Origin: Lithodes maja
Taxonomy: Eukaryota; Arthropoda; Malacostraca; Decapoda; Lithodidae
NCBI GenBank assembly: GCA_037953745.1
Contig: JBAKBP010003189.1
Location: 94,440 to 158,439 of the forward strand
DNA length: 64,000 nucleotides
Direction: 5' to 3'
Shown one piece after another: positions 19,633 to 29,369 of the stretch (position 1 is its first letter; each line of letters opens with the position of its first letter). The notes under the pieces were generated by a model. The model worked only from the letters and a program-made list of their open reading frames with translations. It was not told the origin of the DNA and did not search any database. The translations under genes and the position numbers were made by a program.

Positions 19633-20390
19633 GACACGTCAGGGCAGGTTGAGCGCAGAGCAGAGAAGGAAGTATGACGCCTGAAGTCAGCGTCTGGTCA
19701 AATATCCACACAAGCACATCCACGAGTATATGGAAAGCTTATGAATAGTTATTCTTATTTTCATTTTATTTATTATTTGTTACGAAGTTTTTTCGTAGTG
19801 AGAACCCAATTTCATAATGACAGAACCATGAGTGAGGTTGCGTGCGCTCATGATGAAGGCTCCTCAATTTTTTATGCTCTGCGCGGTTGTTGTTCCCCAA
19901 GCTGCCTGGCCGAACAGTCCCAAGGCCCCGAGCAATTCCAAGGCCATAACCGAGCGCCCCCACAGAACCCTCCCTGCCGACCACAATAAAGCCTGGGTGA
20001 CCGAAGCCACTCCATGGCGGGGAGCTGAGGAGGGTGCGGAAACGCCCGGGAAACCAAAGCCCCACCCAGGGCCCTGTGCCCCTCAGCAATTATGAAGAGA
20101 AAGTTGAGGGGCAAGGGAAAAATGTGACGCTTTGGCTTCCAATCTTGGTAGATTGGGAGGTCAATCCACGGAAAAGACGCCGTCACTTGAGATCTAGAAA
20201 ATATATAATTTAAAGGAACAGTCAGAGTAAGCTATGGGTATGGCAGAGATCGCTCAGTTCTCACTCTGATAGACCAGCCCTGCGCGGTAGATTCAAACTA
20301 CGGTAAATGAGCGTTTGAAGAGGAAGCCTTATGTAATAGGCATAATCGTCAATGATGGAGGGGCCACTAATAAATATATATACTCTGTAT
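19633..20390 (+). repeat. Dispersed repeat X, copy 2 (split by a SINE)
   Basis: It matches 7189-7556 over its whole length, beginning ACACGTCAGGGCAGGTTGAG. A SINE sits inside at 19888-20280, flanked by an 8 bp duplication. The right end stops at TAATAAATATATA, where the full-length RTE begins. No coding capacity. Confidence 0.8.
19888..20280 (-). mobile_element. SINE-like element, copy A
   Basis: TGCGCGGT is duplicated on both sides (19880-19887 and 20281-20288), inside a sequence that is continuous in the other repeat X copy, which proves insertion. On the minus strand the element starts GGGCTGGTCTATCAGAGTG and ends GGCAGCTTGGGGAACAAC. Two other copies are at 32806-33210 and 55554-55982. 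The 3' tail matches that of the LINE at 16884-17835. All three copies keep one open frame of about 104 codons. Origin of the 5' head is unknown to me. Confidence 0.85.
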
Positions 20391-20396
20391 ATATAC

Positions 20397-23300
20397 TAAC
20401 CCTGGGGGTTAGGGAATAGAATATGCCCCACGTGCCTTCTGCGTGTCGTAAGAGGCGACTAAAGAGGTTGGGTCGGTGGGCTTGCGACCCCCACCCGGAA
20501 AAAATATCTAAGCAAAAAAAAACGAACGAACAGCCTCGGATGCGGACGGAACCAACGTTGACGAACCACGACCGACTAAGGACATGCCTTCGGACATTCT
20601 GAGAATGGCGACATGGAATGTTAGTGGCATGAATGATGGCACAAAAGAGAGAGAGGTTCTGGAAGTGTTAGTGAATGCCAGGCTGGATGTATGTGGAATG
20701 ACAGAGACCAAATGGAAAGGTTCAGATGTGAGAGAGTGGGAGTGTGGAATAGGTGTGTGTGCTGGAGTGAGTGAAGGAATAGCGAGAGAAGGTGCATGTT
20801 TGTTTGTAAGTAGCAAATGGAAGGAATGTGTAAGAGAGTATGGGTCTGTGGGTTCAAGGATTGTGTGGATGAGAATGAAAGTAGGAATACAAACGTGGGT
20901 GATTGTATGCGTGTATGCCCCGACAGAGGATATACTTGAAAGAAAGAAAGAGGAGTTCTGGATGAATGTGGAGGCGTGCCTGGAGAAGTTTGACAAGAAC
21001 GAAAGAATATTTCTGATTGGGGATATGAATGGTAAGGTGGGTGATAGGAAAGTTGAGGGAGTGGTGGGAGGGTGGGGGGTACCATCAGAGGTGAATGGGA
21101 ATGGTAGTGCACTTGTGGACGTATGTGTGGGGAGGAGGCTGTGGATAGCCAACACCTTCTTCCGACACAGAATGATCCACAGGTACACGTGGAAACGGAT
21201 GTTGACAATGAAGGATAAGACAGTGGTGGAACGAAAGTCATTGATTGATTATGTATGTGTGGATGAACGAATGAAGAAATCTGTGATGGATGCTAGGGTG
21301 TATAGGGGTATTGGAGGGGGTCTGTCTGATCATTATGTAGTGGTAGCTAAGGTTAGGATACAAAAGAAGTGGTTGAGGAGAGCGGGAGGGAGGCGAGAGG
21401 AGGGTGGAATGGTGAGGAGGGTGGAGAGGTTGCAGGAGGAGGAAGTCAGGGAGGAGTACAGGAGAGCAGTGGAAAGACGACTAGGTGGGTTCGACCTGGA
21501 AGTTATGGAGGAAGTGGAGGAGATGAGCAAGGTGTTTAAGGATGAGATCTGTGCAGCATGTGAGGAGGTGTGTGGAGTGAGGAGAAGAGGGAGGGGAGTG
21601 AAAGGTACAGCATGGTGGACAGAAGAGGTAAGAATAGCTGTGGAAGAAAAGAAGAAAGCATATAGAGAGTGGTTGGGTAGTAGAGGGAATGAAGATTCCG
21701 AGAGACAGAAACGAGCGAGGTACGTGGAGAGTAAGAGGGTGGTGAAGAGAGTAGTGAAGGAAAGTAAGAGAAGAGTAGATGAGGAATTTGGAAGGAATCT
21801 GAGTGTAAAATGGAGGGAGAGTAAGAAACTGTTCTGGAAAGAAGTCAAGAAAGTAAGGGAAGGTAGCAAGGGAAACAGTAAGGGTGTGAAAGATAAGAAT
21901 GGGAGAATGCTAGCCGAGAAGCAAGAGAGAGTCGAAAGATGGAGGGAGTACTTCAGTGAGTTGCTAAATGAAAGGAATGAAGAGCCAGCAAACATAGCTG
22001 GATATGGTATGGGAGGGAGAAGAAGAGAAGTAGTGGAGGAGGAGGTGGGGATCAGGAGGTTAGAAGTGTGGGAAGCCATGAAAAGAGTGAAGTTGGGGAA
22101 AGCACCAGGAACAGATGGAGTGTGTGGGGAAATGTTGAGGTATGGTGGTGAGATAGTGATAGAATGGGTATGGAAAATGTGCAAACTAGCATGGGAGAAG
22201 GGGAGTGCACCCGATGACTGGAAGACTGGCATAATAGTCCCCCTATATAAGGGCAAAGGGGAAAGAGGAGTGTGTGGTAACCACCGAGGAATATGTCTTC
22301 TAAGCGTAGTAGGGAAGGTATACAGTAGGGTAGTGATTGAGAGAGTGAGAGTGAGAACGGAGAAATGGATAGGCGACGAGCAGGGAGGCTTTAGGAAGGG
22401 AAGAGGATGTGTAGATCAGATTTTTACCCTGAATTGTGTTGTGGAGAAGTATCTGGAGAAGAAACAAAAGGTGTATGCTGCCTTTATGGACTTGGAGAAG
22501 GCCTATGACAGAGTGGATAGAGAAGGTTTGTGGAAAGTACTTAGAATATACGGAGTAGAGGGCAAATTGCTGAAAGCAGTGAAGAGTATGTATGAGGGTG
22601 CAAAGGCGGCAGTACGTGTGGAGAGTGAGCAGAGCGAGTTCTTTGACCTGAATGTTGGTTTGAAACAGGGGTGTGTGATGTCCCCGTGGTTGTTTACTGT
22701 ATATATGGATGGAGTTATGAAAGAAATACTATCAAGAGCAGTGGATGTTGGTGTATCGCTGAAAAGGGAGGGAATTGAGTGGAAGCTACCTATACTGCTG
22801 TTTGCGGATGATACAGTTCTGATGAGTGATAATGAATGGGAGTTGCAGGGTCTGGTAAATGAGTTTGGAACAGTGTGCGAAAAACGGAATTTGAAGGTAA
22901 ATACGGGGAAGAGCAAGGTTATGGTCTTCGAAAGGGGTGAAGTCACAGAGTGTGAGGTGAAGCTGAACGGTCAGGCTATGGAGATCGTCAACTCTTTTAA
23001 GTATCTGGGCAGTGTGTTGAGTAAAGATGGGACTATGGATGAAGAGGTGCGAGAGAGGGTACAACAGGGGAAGAGGGTTGTAGGAACGCTAAAAGCAGTA
23101 ACAAGAAATAGGGTGGTCAGTATGGAAGTGAAGAAGTCCTTGCATGACAGTGTGGTAATCCCGACACTGACTTACGGAAGCGAAGCATGGACGTTGGTTG
23201 AGAGACTCAGACCAAGAGTGAGAGCAGTGGAAATGAATTACTTAAGGAGTGCGTGCGGAATTACATGGAGGGATAGACAGACTAATGAGGAAGTAAGAAG

Positions 23301-23612
23301 GAGGTGTGGTGTGGAGGTAGATGTGCTGGAAAGTGTGAAAAGGAACAACTTGAGATGGTTCGGCCATATGGAACGTATGGAAAGCGAGAGAATGACTAAG
23401 AGGGTGTACGAGAGCGAGGTGGAGGGACAGAGGGGGAGAGGTAGACCGAATATGAGGTGGAAGGATGGAGTGAGGAACTACATGAATGAAGGCGGTGCTG
23501 GTTGGGGGGAGGGGCGTCGACTGACTGGGGACAGAGGTGCATGGGGGCGGTTCGTTCGTGGCCACCCCTTCGGGGATCACGGCGTCAGGCAATAGATAGA
23601 TAGATAGATAGA
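20397..23612 (+). mobile_element. Full-length RTE-type LINE
   Basis: The element has a 5' UTR with GCGTGTCGTAAGAGGCGACT, a motif I recall from RTE 5' ends in other animals, then one intact ORF (20584-23595), almost no 3' UTR, and a GATA tail. It sits between repeat X and the Gypsy integrase fragment. The target-site duplication is unclear in the AT-rich flank. Truncated relatives are at 7721, 39583 (minus) and 49138-55553 (minus). An uninterrupted ORF and near-identical copies imply recent activity. Confidence 0.9.
20584..23595 (+). CDS. RTE endonuclease-reverse transcriptase
   Basis: The 1003-residue protein nicks DNA and reverse-transcribes its own RNA at the nick. The N-terminal ~255 residues are an apurinic-like endonuclease: TWNVSGMN (Asn near 12), MTETKW, VYAPTE, GDMNGK (Asp147) and SDH at 248-250. 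A Lys/Arg-rich linker follows to about 440. The RT contains LGKAPGTDGV, the palm MDLEKAYD, LKQGCVMSPWLF and the catalytic FADD at 740-743. The C-terminal part has a Trp/Arg-rich thumb and WFGHMERM. No stop or frameshift is present, and the length fits a single-ORF RTE. The ATG at 20584 is the first in frame. It may be active; that needs expression data. Confidence 0.92.
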   Translation: MPSDILRMATWNVSGMNDGTKEREVLEVLVNARLDVCGMTETKWKGSDVREWECGIGVCAGVSEGIAREGACLFVSSKWKECVREYGSVGSRIVWMRMKVGIQTWVIVCVYAPTEDILERKKEEFWMNVEACLEKFDKNERIFLIGDMNGKVGDRKVEGVVGGWGVPSEVNGNGSALVDVCVGRRLWIANTFFRHRMIHRYTWKRMLTMKDKTVVERKSLIDYVCVDERMKKSVMDARVYRGIGGGLSDHYVVVAKVRIQKKWLRRAGGRREEGGMVRRVERLQEEEVREEYRRAVERRLGGFDLEVMEEVEEMSKVFKDEICAACEEVCGVRRRGRGVKGTAWWTEEVRIAVEEKKKAYREWLGSRGNEDSERQKRARYVESKRVVKRVVKESKRRVDEEFGRNLSVKWRESKKLFWKEVKKVREGSKGNSKGVKDKNGRMLAEKQERVERWREYFSELLNERNEEPANIAGYGMGGRRREVVEEEVGIRRLEVWEAMKRVKLGKAPGTDGVCGEMLRYGGEIVIEWVWKMCKLAWEKGSAPDDWKTGIIVPLYKGKGERGVCGNHRGICLLSVVGKVYSRVVIERVRVRTEKWIGDEQGGFRKGRGCVDQIFTLNCVVEKYLEKKQKVYAAFMDLEKAYDRVDREGLWKVLRIYGVEGKLLKAVKSMYEGAKAAVRVESEQSEFFDLNVGLKQGCVMSPWLFTVYMDGVMKEILSRAVDVGVSLKREGIEWKLPILLFADDTVLMSDNEWELQGLVNEFGTVCEKRNLKVNTGKSKVMVFERGEVTECEVKLNGQAMEIVNSFKYLGSVLSKDGTMDEEVRERVQQGKRVVGTLKAVTRNRVVSMEVKKSLHDSVVIPTLTYGSEAWTLVERLRPRVRAVEMNYLRSACGITWRDRQTNEEVRRRCGVEVDVLESVKRNNLRWFGHMERMESERMTKRVYESEVEGQRGRGRPNMRWKDGVRNYMNEGGAGWGEGRRLTGDRGAWGRFVRGHPFGDHGVRQ

Positions 23613-23624
23613 ATTGATATATTC

Positions 23625-23817
23625 AGATACAGTGATAGAAGGATGTGAAGACGGCTCTGTAAACCATGAATCCTTAAGGACTTTCAGAGGGCCTCGAATT
23701 TGTCTACCGTACAAAAGCTCAAATGGAGAATAGCCTAAAGATTCCTGAGGGGTCTCACGAATAGCAAAGAGAAGATAATCTATGTCCTCATCCCAATCTT
23801 TACTTGACTCGTGACAG
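23625..23817 (-). pseudogene. Gypsy integrase, C-terminal part
   Basis: This continues the integrase frame from the other side of the foldback MITE. It has the pattern LLFAIRETPQ..LGYSPFELLYGR, typical of the end of Gypsy integrase cores, then a short tail cut by the 3' end of the RTE. Removing the MITE plus one TA would rejoin it to 24814-25533. Confidence 0.85.
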
Positions 23818-24813
23818 TACAGTAAACTTCCGTTAATCCGAAGGGCAGCGGACTGGCCCTCGTTCGGATTAGTGGATTTTTCGGATTATCGGACTTTACC
23901 CCTATGAACCTGTGTATGACGAAAACATCGAGACATTAGGCCACCCAAATGACACAATGGTGCACACACACATATCATATGTTCATGAAATCACTTCAAA
24001 AGTTTACCATTGTCATTGTAGCCTATTACCTACTTCAAAACATTCAGATTAATGGTCAAAGGAATCTGCTGATATAAACGTCTTCTTCTTCTTCCGTCTA
24101 CTAGCGAGTTTGTCTTGCTCTTTAAGATCAGATGTGGTTCGGGAAGTAATGCCTTAACAACGGCACCTCCCTGAGAAGTTCTTGTAATTTTCCTTTTGTG
24201 ATTTTCCTTTTGTGATGTGCTCTGTTATATTATATTGTATTGAAAGCACCCTTGTCTTGTTGTCTTGAAAGCACCCTTGGGACGCTCCGATCACTGAACT
24301 ATAAATAGTAGTGTATCGGAACGTCCAAAGGTGCGTTTTCAAGCTCAAGGCTAATACATCCAAAGGTGCGTTTTCAAGCTCAAGACTGAATGCGCTTGCA
24401 GAAAATGCGGTGCAAGCCAGTAGCGCATCGGAGCGTCCCAAGGATGCGTTCAAGAGCAAAACAAACTCTCTAGCAGACGATGTGGAAGAAGAAGAAGAAG
24501 AAGAAGGTGTTTACGTTTATATCAGTAGCTTCCTTTGACCATTAATCTGAATGTTTTGAAGTAGGTAATAGGCTACAATGACAATGGTAAACTTTTAAAG
24601 TGAATTCATGAACATATGATATGTGTGTGCTCCATTATGTGTCATTTGAGTGGCCTAATGCCTCAAAAAGGGGACTTTGGGACTTTTTGAAATTCGGACC
24701 AACTTCTTGAAATTCGGACCATCGGGTGAATTCGGATTTGGCCTCAAATTGAAAAATTCGGACTATTGGGAGATTCGAATCATCGGTCGTCGGATTAACA
24801 GACTTTTACTGTA
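23818..24813. mobile_element. Foldback/Tigger-type MITE with long inverted arms
   Basis: TA lies on both sides (23818-23819, 24812-24813), and the ends CAGTAAACTTCCGTTAATCC and GGATTAACAGACTTTTACTG are inverted. The inversion continues inward for about 300 bp per arm: GTTTACCATTGTCATTGTAG on the left matches its complement on the right near 24580. A second inverted pair lies inside (CTTGGGACGCTCCGAT near 24275 and its complement near 24427). The transcript could fold into a long hairpin. No transposase is encoded. The insertion splits the Gypsy integrase. Confidence 0.85.
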
Positions 24814-25533
24814 CTTCTTTACCATGGATTTAAATGTTTGGTGAAAGCGCTCGAGACACCCTTGTGTTTGTGGACGGTATGCTGTAGAGATCTGCTTGTT
24901 AATATTAAGTTCCTTTACAACTTGGGTCATTAAATCACTAGTAAAATTTGTACCTTGATCAGTTTGTATAGATTTTGGAATGCCTACCCTAGTGAATAAA
25001 TGTAACAAGTGCTTAGCTACCTGCTTAGATTTAATGTCACACATAGGGAAAGCTTCTGGATATCTAGTTGAGGCACACATTACAGTTAATAGATATTGGT
25101 TACCCTTTTTTGTTCTAGGCAGAGGGCCCACACAATCTACAAAAATTGTCTCAAATGGTTCAGATGTTATGGGAATTGGATGTAAAGGAGCTGGAGGAAT
25201 CACATCAGAGGGCTTACCCACAACCTGACACACATGACATGTTTTTACATATTTCTCAACATCCCTTTTCATACCTGGCCAAAAGTAGTGTTGGAGTAAC
25301 TTTTTATATGTCTTTTTCTGTCCCAGATGACCTGATAATCCGTCATGTGCTAAACTGATTACTGGACTTTGAATTGAACTTGGCAAAATTACTTGTGTAG
25401 TCTTAGACCAGGTATCATTGTCACTAAGCTCAGGCGGGTGATAACTACGCATTAAAACTCCATCTTGATAGAAAATATTAGGGTTTTTAGTGCTAGAAGT
25501 AACTTCATCGGCAATATGTCTTAAGGACGCCAA
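24814..25533 (-). pseudogene. Gypsy integrase, zinc finger and catalytic core
   Basis: The fragment has the HHCC zinc finger (AHDG, GHLG, then CHVC) near residues 62-102, and the DDE core: Asp in FVDCVGPLP, Asp in QTDQGTNF, and Glu in CLERFHQ. These residues join retroelement cDNA to host DNA. The frame is open until the foldback MITE at 24813. The upstream side joins what should be RNase H sequence almost directly to the protease region, so RT is deleted. Confidence 0.9.
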
Positions 25534-25579
25534 GCTCGGATCAGAATTTTGTGCAACAATTAAATTTGACTTACTGAAA

Positions 25580-25903
25580 TTCTGCTAGGCGGGGTCGTCC
25601 CGGACTGGTGTGGGAAGGTCCACCTCTGTCCTGCCCGATTGAGACCGGGTGACAGCGCACACAGGGAATATCTCTTGATCCGCTGCGTCTATCTCCTCGG
25701 TCGGGCCGGATGAGAGGGGAACCTCCCGCACGCCAGAGCCGGAATCATCCCTGACCCAGCGACATCATTCCCGAGGAGAAAATCCACACCTGGAATGGGC
25801 AAATCATTAATCACTGCAACTCTTACTTTACATTTTACCAGATTACTGTCAAGCATTAACTCAGCCTCCTTCACCTGTTGTCCCACACCAACTGTTTGCA
25901 AGT
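25580..25903 (-). pseudogene. Gypsy protease C-terminal part and linker
   Basis: The minus-strand frame reads through VAVINDLP then GVDFLLGNDVAG, the second half of a retropepsin-like fold (flap and hydrophobic-Gly motif of Gypsy proteases). It is followed in another frame by a linker with PVCAVTRSQ, also seen in Gypsy polyproteins. It is cut on the right by the piggyBac MITE at TTAA. Frameshifts make it nonfunctional. Confidence 0.7.
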
Positions 25904-26381
25904 TTAACCCTCTGTTCCCGGAAGGGCTCTTGAACGCCCATAAAAAAGCATACACGAGCTGCCCGGAAGGGCTCTTAAACACCCATGAGCTCAAAGCCTG
26001 TGAGCTTGGTGTGCGAGGCGTCGGTCCGACGCATGTAAACAACAGCCGGCTGGACCGACGCCCCACATCTCCGGCCACAAGAAGGAGAGCGTCGCTTGTT
26101 CGTGTGTGCCTGTATGTTGTTGTTAAGTATCGAAAATTAGTGTAAAGTGGCTGTTTTTGCCATAAAGTTATCTCCAATAAAATCATCATCACAACTCAAC
26201 CAGTTGACTTAGAGAGCTCTACTTAACGCCATTCTACAGGTAAATAACACAGCTACGCTTGGGAATGCGGGAAGCTGTCAGAATAACAAATATACGGTAG
26301 CCTAGCCTAGATGTTTTTCGGCCAAAACACCCGGGTTTCGGGGAATATTTATGTAATGCGTAGCCGGGGCTGGAGGGTTAA
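25904..26381 (+). mobile_element. piggyBac-type MITE inside Gypsy protease
   Basis: TTAA flanks it (25904-25907, 26378-26381). Joining the flanks through one TTAA restores the Gypsy protease frame, so the insertion is clean. The left end has the duplicated subterminal motif (CCCGGAAGGGCTCTTGAACG and CCCGGAAGGGCTCTTAAACA, about 55 bp apart), and the right end reads GCCGGGGCTGGAGGG, like piggyBac copy 1. The right part keeps the conserved CTCTACTTAACGCCATTCTA block and a strong donor-like CAG/GTAAAT at 26240. No transposase frame. Confidence 0.9.
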
Positions 26382-26760
26382 GGTTTTACCTGTATAGTTT
26401 ACATTTGAATTATCAGATAATACTTTACGGCTGATGATACTCTGGCTGGATCCCGTGTCTCGTAGTATCGTTATCTTCTGACCTGTACAATCATTGTTAA
26501 GGAAACTTTACCTGGGACCTTGAAACCTTCAAACAAATCAGTGGAGGGCTTCGTGACATTGATACATGCCACAGGTTTATTCTGAGATTTTTTACCTACT
26601 TGTGTATTTGCAAGTGCTAGTTTATAGGTAGCTGAAGTCCTACACCTGGGATGTGTACAAGTTAAGATGGTGTGACCTGTCTTTTTACAATAGGAACAAT
26701 ACATATCATTTGAAGCAGATCCTCGAGCATAGTTATATGAATAAGGAGTATTACTACCAC
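26382..26760 (-). pseudogene. Gypsy gag zinc knuckle and protease start
   Basis: On the minus strand the knuckle MYCSYCKKTGHTILTC (C-x2-C-x4-H-x4-C) at 26704-26650 is preceded by a Ser/Asn/Tyr-rich stretch and followed by a frame-shifted protease start with the catalytic triplet DTG near 26450. The right edge is the hAT element at 26761. The gag frame picks up again at 32746 on the far side. Confidence 0.8.
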
Positions 26761-27685
26761 TAGGGATGTACCGATGTATCGGTGGTATCGGCCCTTTTTT
26801 AGAGTATCGGTATCGGCTGATTTTCTACCGATACTACCGATACCTAGAAGTAATTTGCTATGTCACATATCACTCACTGAAGGAGTGAAGGTTGCTTGGT
26901 TCAGCAGTGATTGGTTGTTTTATAATTATGAAAAATATTTATTTGTTGGAATCTTGGTACATATCTGATAACAATTACATTAAGTATCGTACATAATGTG
27001 TAGCCTAGTAGTGCAGTCCATTCTTTGGTACTTATAAGCCTTAAAGCCACGTCTGGTAGTTTGTGATCGTACGTGTACGGAACAGGTTGGTTACCCAACT
27101 TACCCGTGACGGTACCGTACAGGCTCCGCCGTGCCAAGCTACCAGTAAAGTAAACAGACGGCCCCACACTGCACTGCGAGATGTACGTGAGTTAGGCTTT
27201 CCTAGCTGTTATTATTTTTGCTCTATTGAGTATTGATAGCCTATGTACAGTAAACCCTTGAGGGGGTTATGGAGCGCAGACTCCCAAGAGAATTGTAAAT
27301 CTGCGAGAAATGCAGTACCCTAGGAAAAGACGGTAAAACTCCAGATAAAAATACCAAAATATGTAAAATGTTATTAATATTATGGAAGACTTCCGCCAAG
27401 CAGGGATGCCATTTGGTCGGATTTCATCCATTTGGCACCATTCAGTCTACTGTACTAAAACGTCCATCCCCATCCAGGTGTCTATTTTTTTCCCTGGCGA
27501 GCAGTAGCGACTAGCAAGAAAGCCTTGTATAAAACCCCGACTTCACCGGAGACATTTTTCTACCGAAAACATGTACACATTTAGCTTGCTGTTTACAAAA
27601 AAATCATCGACTATGCTGGCTCACTAAGTTACTATCGCTCGCCACGAAAAAATTGATACCTTGATGGGGGTAGACGTTGTTAAAC

Positions 27686-27745
27686 AGCTTTGCGCAGTGG
27701 CAGTATCGTAACCAATAGGGTCTTGCTGAGTACCGTGGATATTGC
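27686..27745 (+). ncRNA. U4 snRNA-like 5' domain at the start of the LINE
   Basis: AGCTTTGCGCAGTGGCAGTATCGTA (27686-27710) matches the 5' end of animal U4 snRNA as I know it, base for base. The next 30 bases (ACCAAT, CTGAG, ATTGC) still align with the U4 5' stem-loop, with mismatches that alter the kink-turn. After about 27745 the similarity fades; there is no full U4 body or 3' stem-loop. It is therefore not a working U4 gene but the head of the LINE 5' UTR or a template-switch product. Confidence 0.7.
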
Positions 27746-27820
27746 ATTGTCACTGCTATAAGCTAAAAATAGTGTGCAAAATTGGTTAAAGTTTTTGCAC
27801 CACACACATCTGCCATCCTG

Positions 27821-28000
27821 TGCGTGGTCTCTCCACGCATCTCGGTTGGGCTACCCCCAAAGGGTAGCCAAGTCGATCCCCACCTGCCCGCGGTGACCTT
27901 GCAGACACCACTTTTCATTTTTTTTTTTTTTCCATTTTAATTTTTTTCCATTGTGGTGGCACTGACGGGGACGGCGCTACCTGGGGTCTGTCCCAGGTAG
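27821..28000 (+). other. Three perfect hairpins in the LINE 5' UTR
   Basis: Stem-loops are at 27821-27839 (TGCGTGG/CCACGCA, 7 bp), 27849-27869 (GGCTACCC/GGGTAGCC, 8 bp) and 27977-28000 (CTACCTGGG/CCCAGGTAG, 9 bp). Between the second and third is a T-rich stretch with AATTTTTTTCC, loosely like an Sm-protein site. They precede the ORF1 ATG at 28100. Preservation of all three stems in a decayed element suggests RNA structure mattered. Confidence 0.6.
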
Positions 28001-28099
28001 TTATTTTCACGTTTTTTTAAAACTAGGGTTTTCTTTTATTTTTAATCAGATACAAAATACAGGTGTTTTTGTTTTTAATTATTGGTTACTTCCACTGAA

Positions 28100-29349
28100 A
28101 TGGCAGCGGGCAAGCAGGGTTGTAGTTGTGGGAAGGTTGTGGGGAAGGCCAAATCACTGGGCTGCTACTCGTGTGGTACCTATTTTCATGTTAACTGTAT
28201 AAATGTTGATGATGAGGACCTCAGAGTACTTGCAAAGAAGAAACCTGGATTTAAATGGCATTGCACTGTTTGCGATACCACCCCCCTGGCTGCAAAGGAT
28301 GCAGCAATTAGTCAGCAGACCTTGGATGACCTGACGGCTGCCCTAGTTGGTGAAGTGAAGACTGGCATTGTAAACGAAGTGAAGGGTGCCCTTGCTGCGG
28401 TGGCCGTGGAGATAGAGAGTATTGGTAACAGAATGGATATCCTTGAGACTAAAGTTGCTGCCCCCGACATTCCCTTGTTTGCCAAGATAGTTCAGCAAAC
28501 ATTTGAAGAGACCAAAAAGGAGCCGACCAAACGCACCACTGAGGTGGTAGATGGTGGAAAGAAAAAAACTGTCTGGGACCATCAGGTCCTGGTAGTGAAG
28601 CCAAAAGACCGATCCTCCGAGCCAGTAAGCCCACCAGATACAAAGGCAATCGAGACTGCTTTGGCTTCGGTTCCGGTTAACAAGTTAACTAGAACTGATT
28701 CAGGTGTACTGGTGGTACGACTTCCATCCAAGAAAGCCAAAGAAGATGAAGGAAGGGCCATCAATCAGTGTTTGGGGTGGACAGTGCCTTCAGTGTCTCC
28801 GAACCAAAGAAGATGATGCCAAAAATGACTCTGGTAGGCATTGCTAATGATGCTGAGGATAATGAGATCATTCCCAGCATCCTCAACAAGAACCCAAGAA
28901 TAAAGTCCCTGGTCGACGATGGCTTAGCTATGAATTTGCTATTCACTAAGCAAAAGAGTGATGCACACACTAAGACTGCGGTAGTAAAAATGTCACCTGA
29001 AATACGCTCTTCCATTGTGGATGATGGCAATTCTGTGTATGTTGGACTTGTGAGATGTCGTGCATACGATCGCTTCTGGGTAACACAATGTTACCATTGC
29101 CAGGGCTTTGGTCATACCAGTGACAGGTGTTATCGGAAAAATGAGGATCCAAAATGCAACTTCTGTGCCGGTACTCATAACTCAAAAGACTGCACCAACA
29201 AGACTTCCCCCAAATGTATAAATTGTATGAGCTCCACATCAGTTACGGAGCCGCCAAATCATTTCGCCTCAAGTAGAAATTGTCCTTTAATGACAGCTCA
29301 GAGAAATAAAGTTATTGAGAACACCAATTTTGTAGGTTCAAAAAACTGA
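28100..29349 (+). pseudogene. LINE ORF1: PHD-like finger and CCHC knuckles, one frameshift
   Basis: ORF1 proteins of CR1/L2 elements bind the element RNA. From the ATG at 28100 an N-terminal Cys/His finger (CSCGKV, CYSC, FHVNC, WHCTVC; residues about 8-56) resembles a PHD finger. A Lys-rich middle follows. Near 28770 the frame shifts, and the second part carries three zinc knuckles (CYHCQGFGHTSDRC, then CNFCAGTHNSKDC, then CINC) before the stop at 29347-29349. The frameshift separates the PHD-like and knuckle parts. Confidence 0.8.
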
Positions 29350-29369
29350 AAAATGCCCATGGGAGCCGG

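Noticed and set aside
20508..22946. Long antisense frames (226, 307, 147 codons) under the RTE, and their twins at 40244-42567, 49144-49995 and 54758-55470
   Set aside because: They mirror the purine-rich sense strand of the RTE gene, are rich in Ser/Leu/Pro/Thr, show no domain, and recur wherever the RTE does.
27686..27850. A functional U4 snRNA gene
   Set aside because: Only the first ~55 bases resemble U4. The central domain, a convincing Sm site at the right distance and the 3' stem-loop are missing, and the LINE follows directly.
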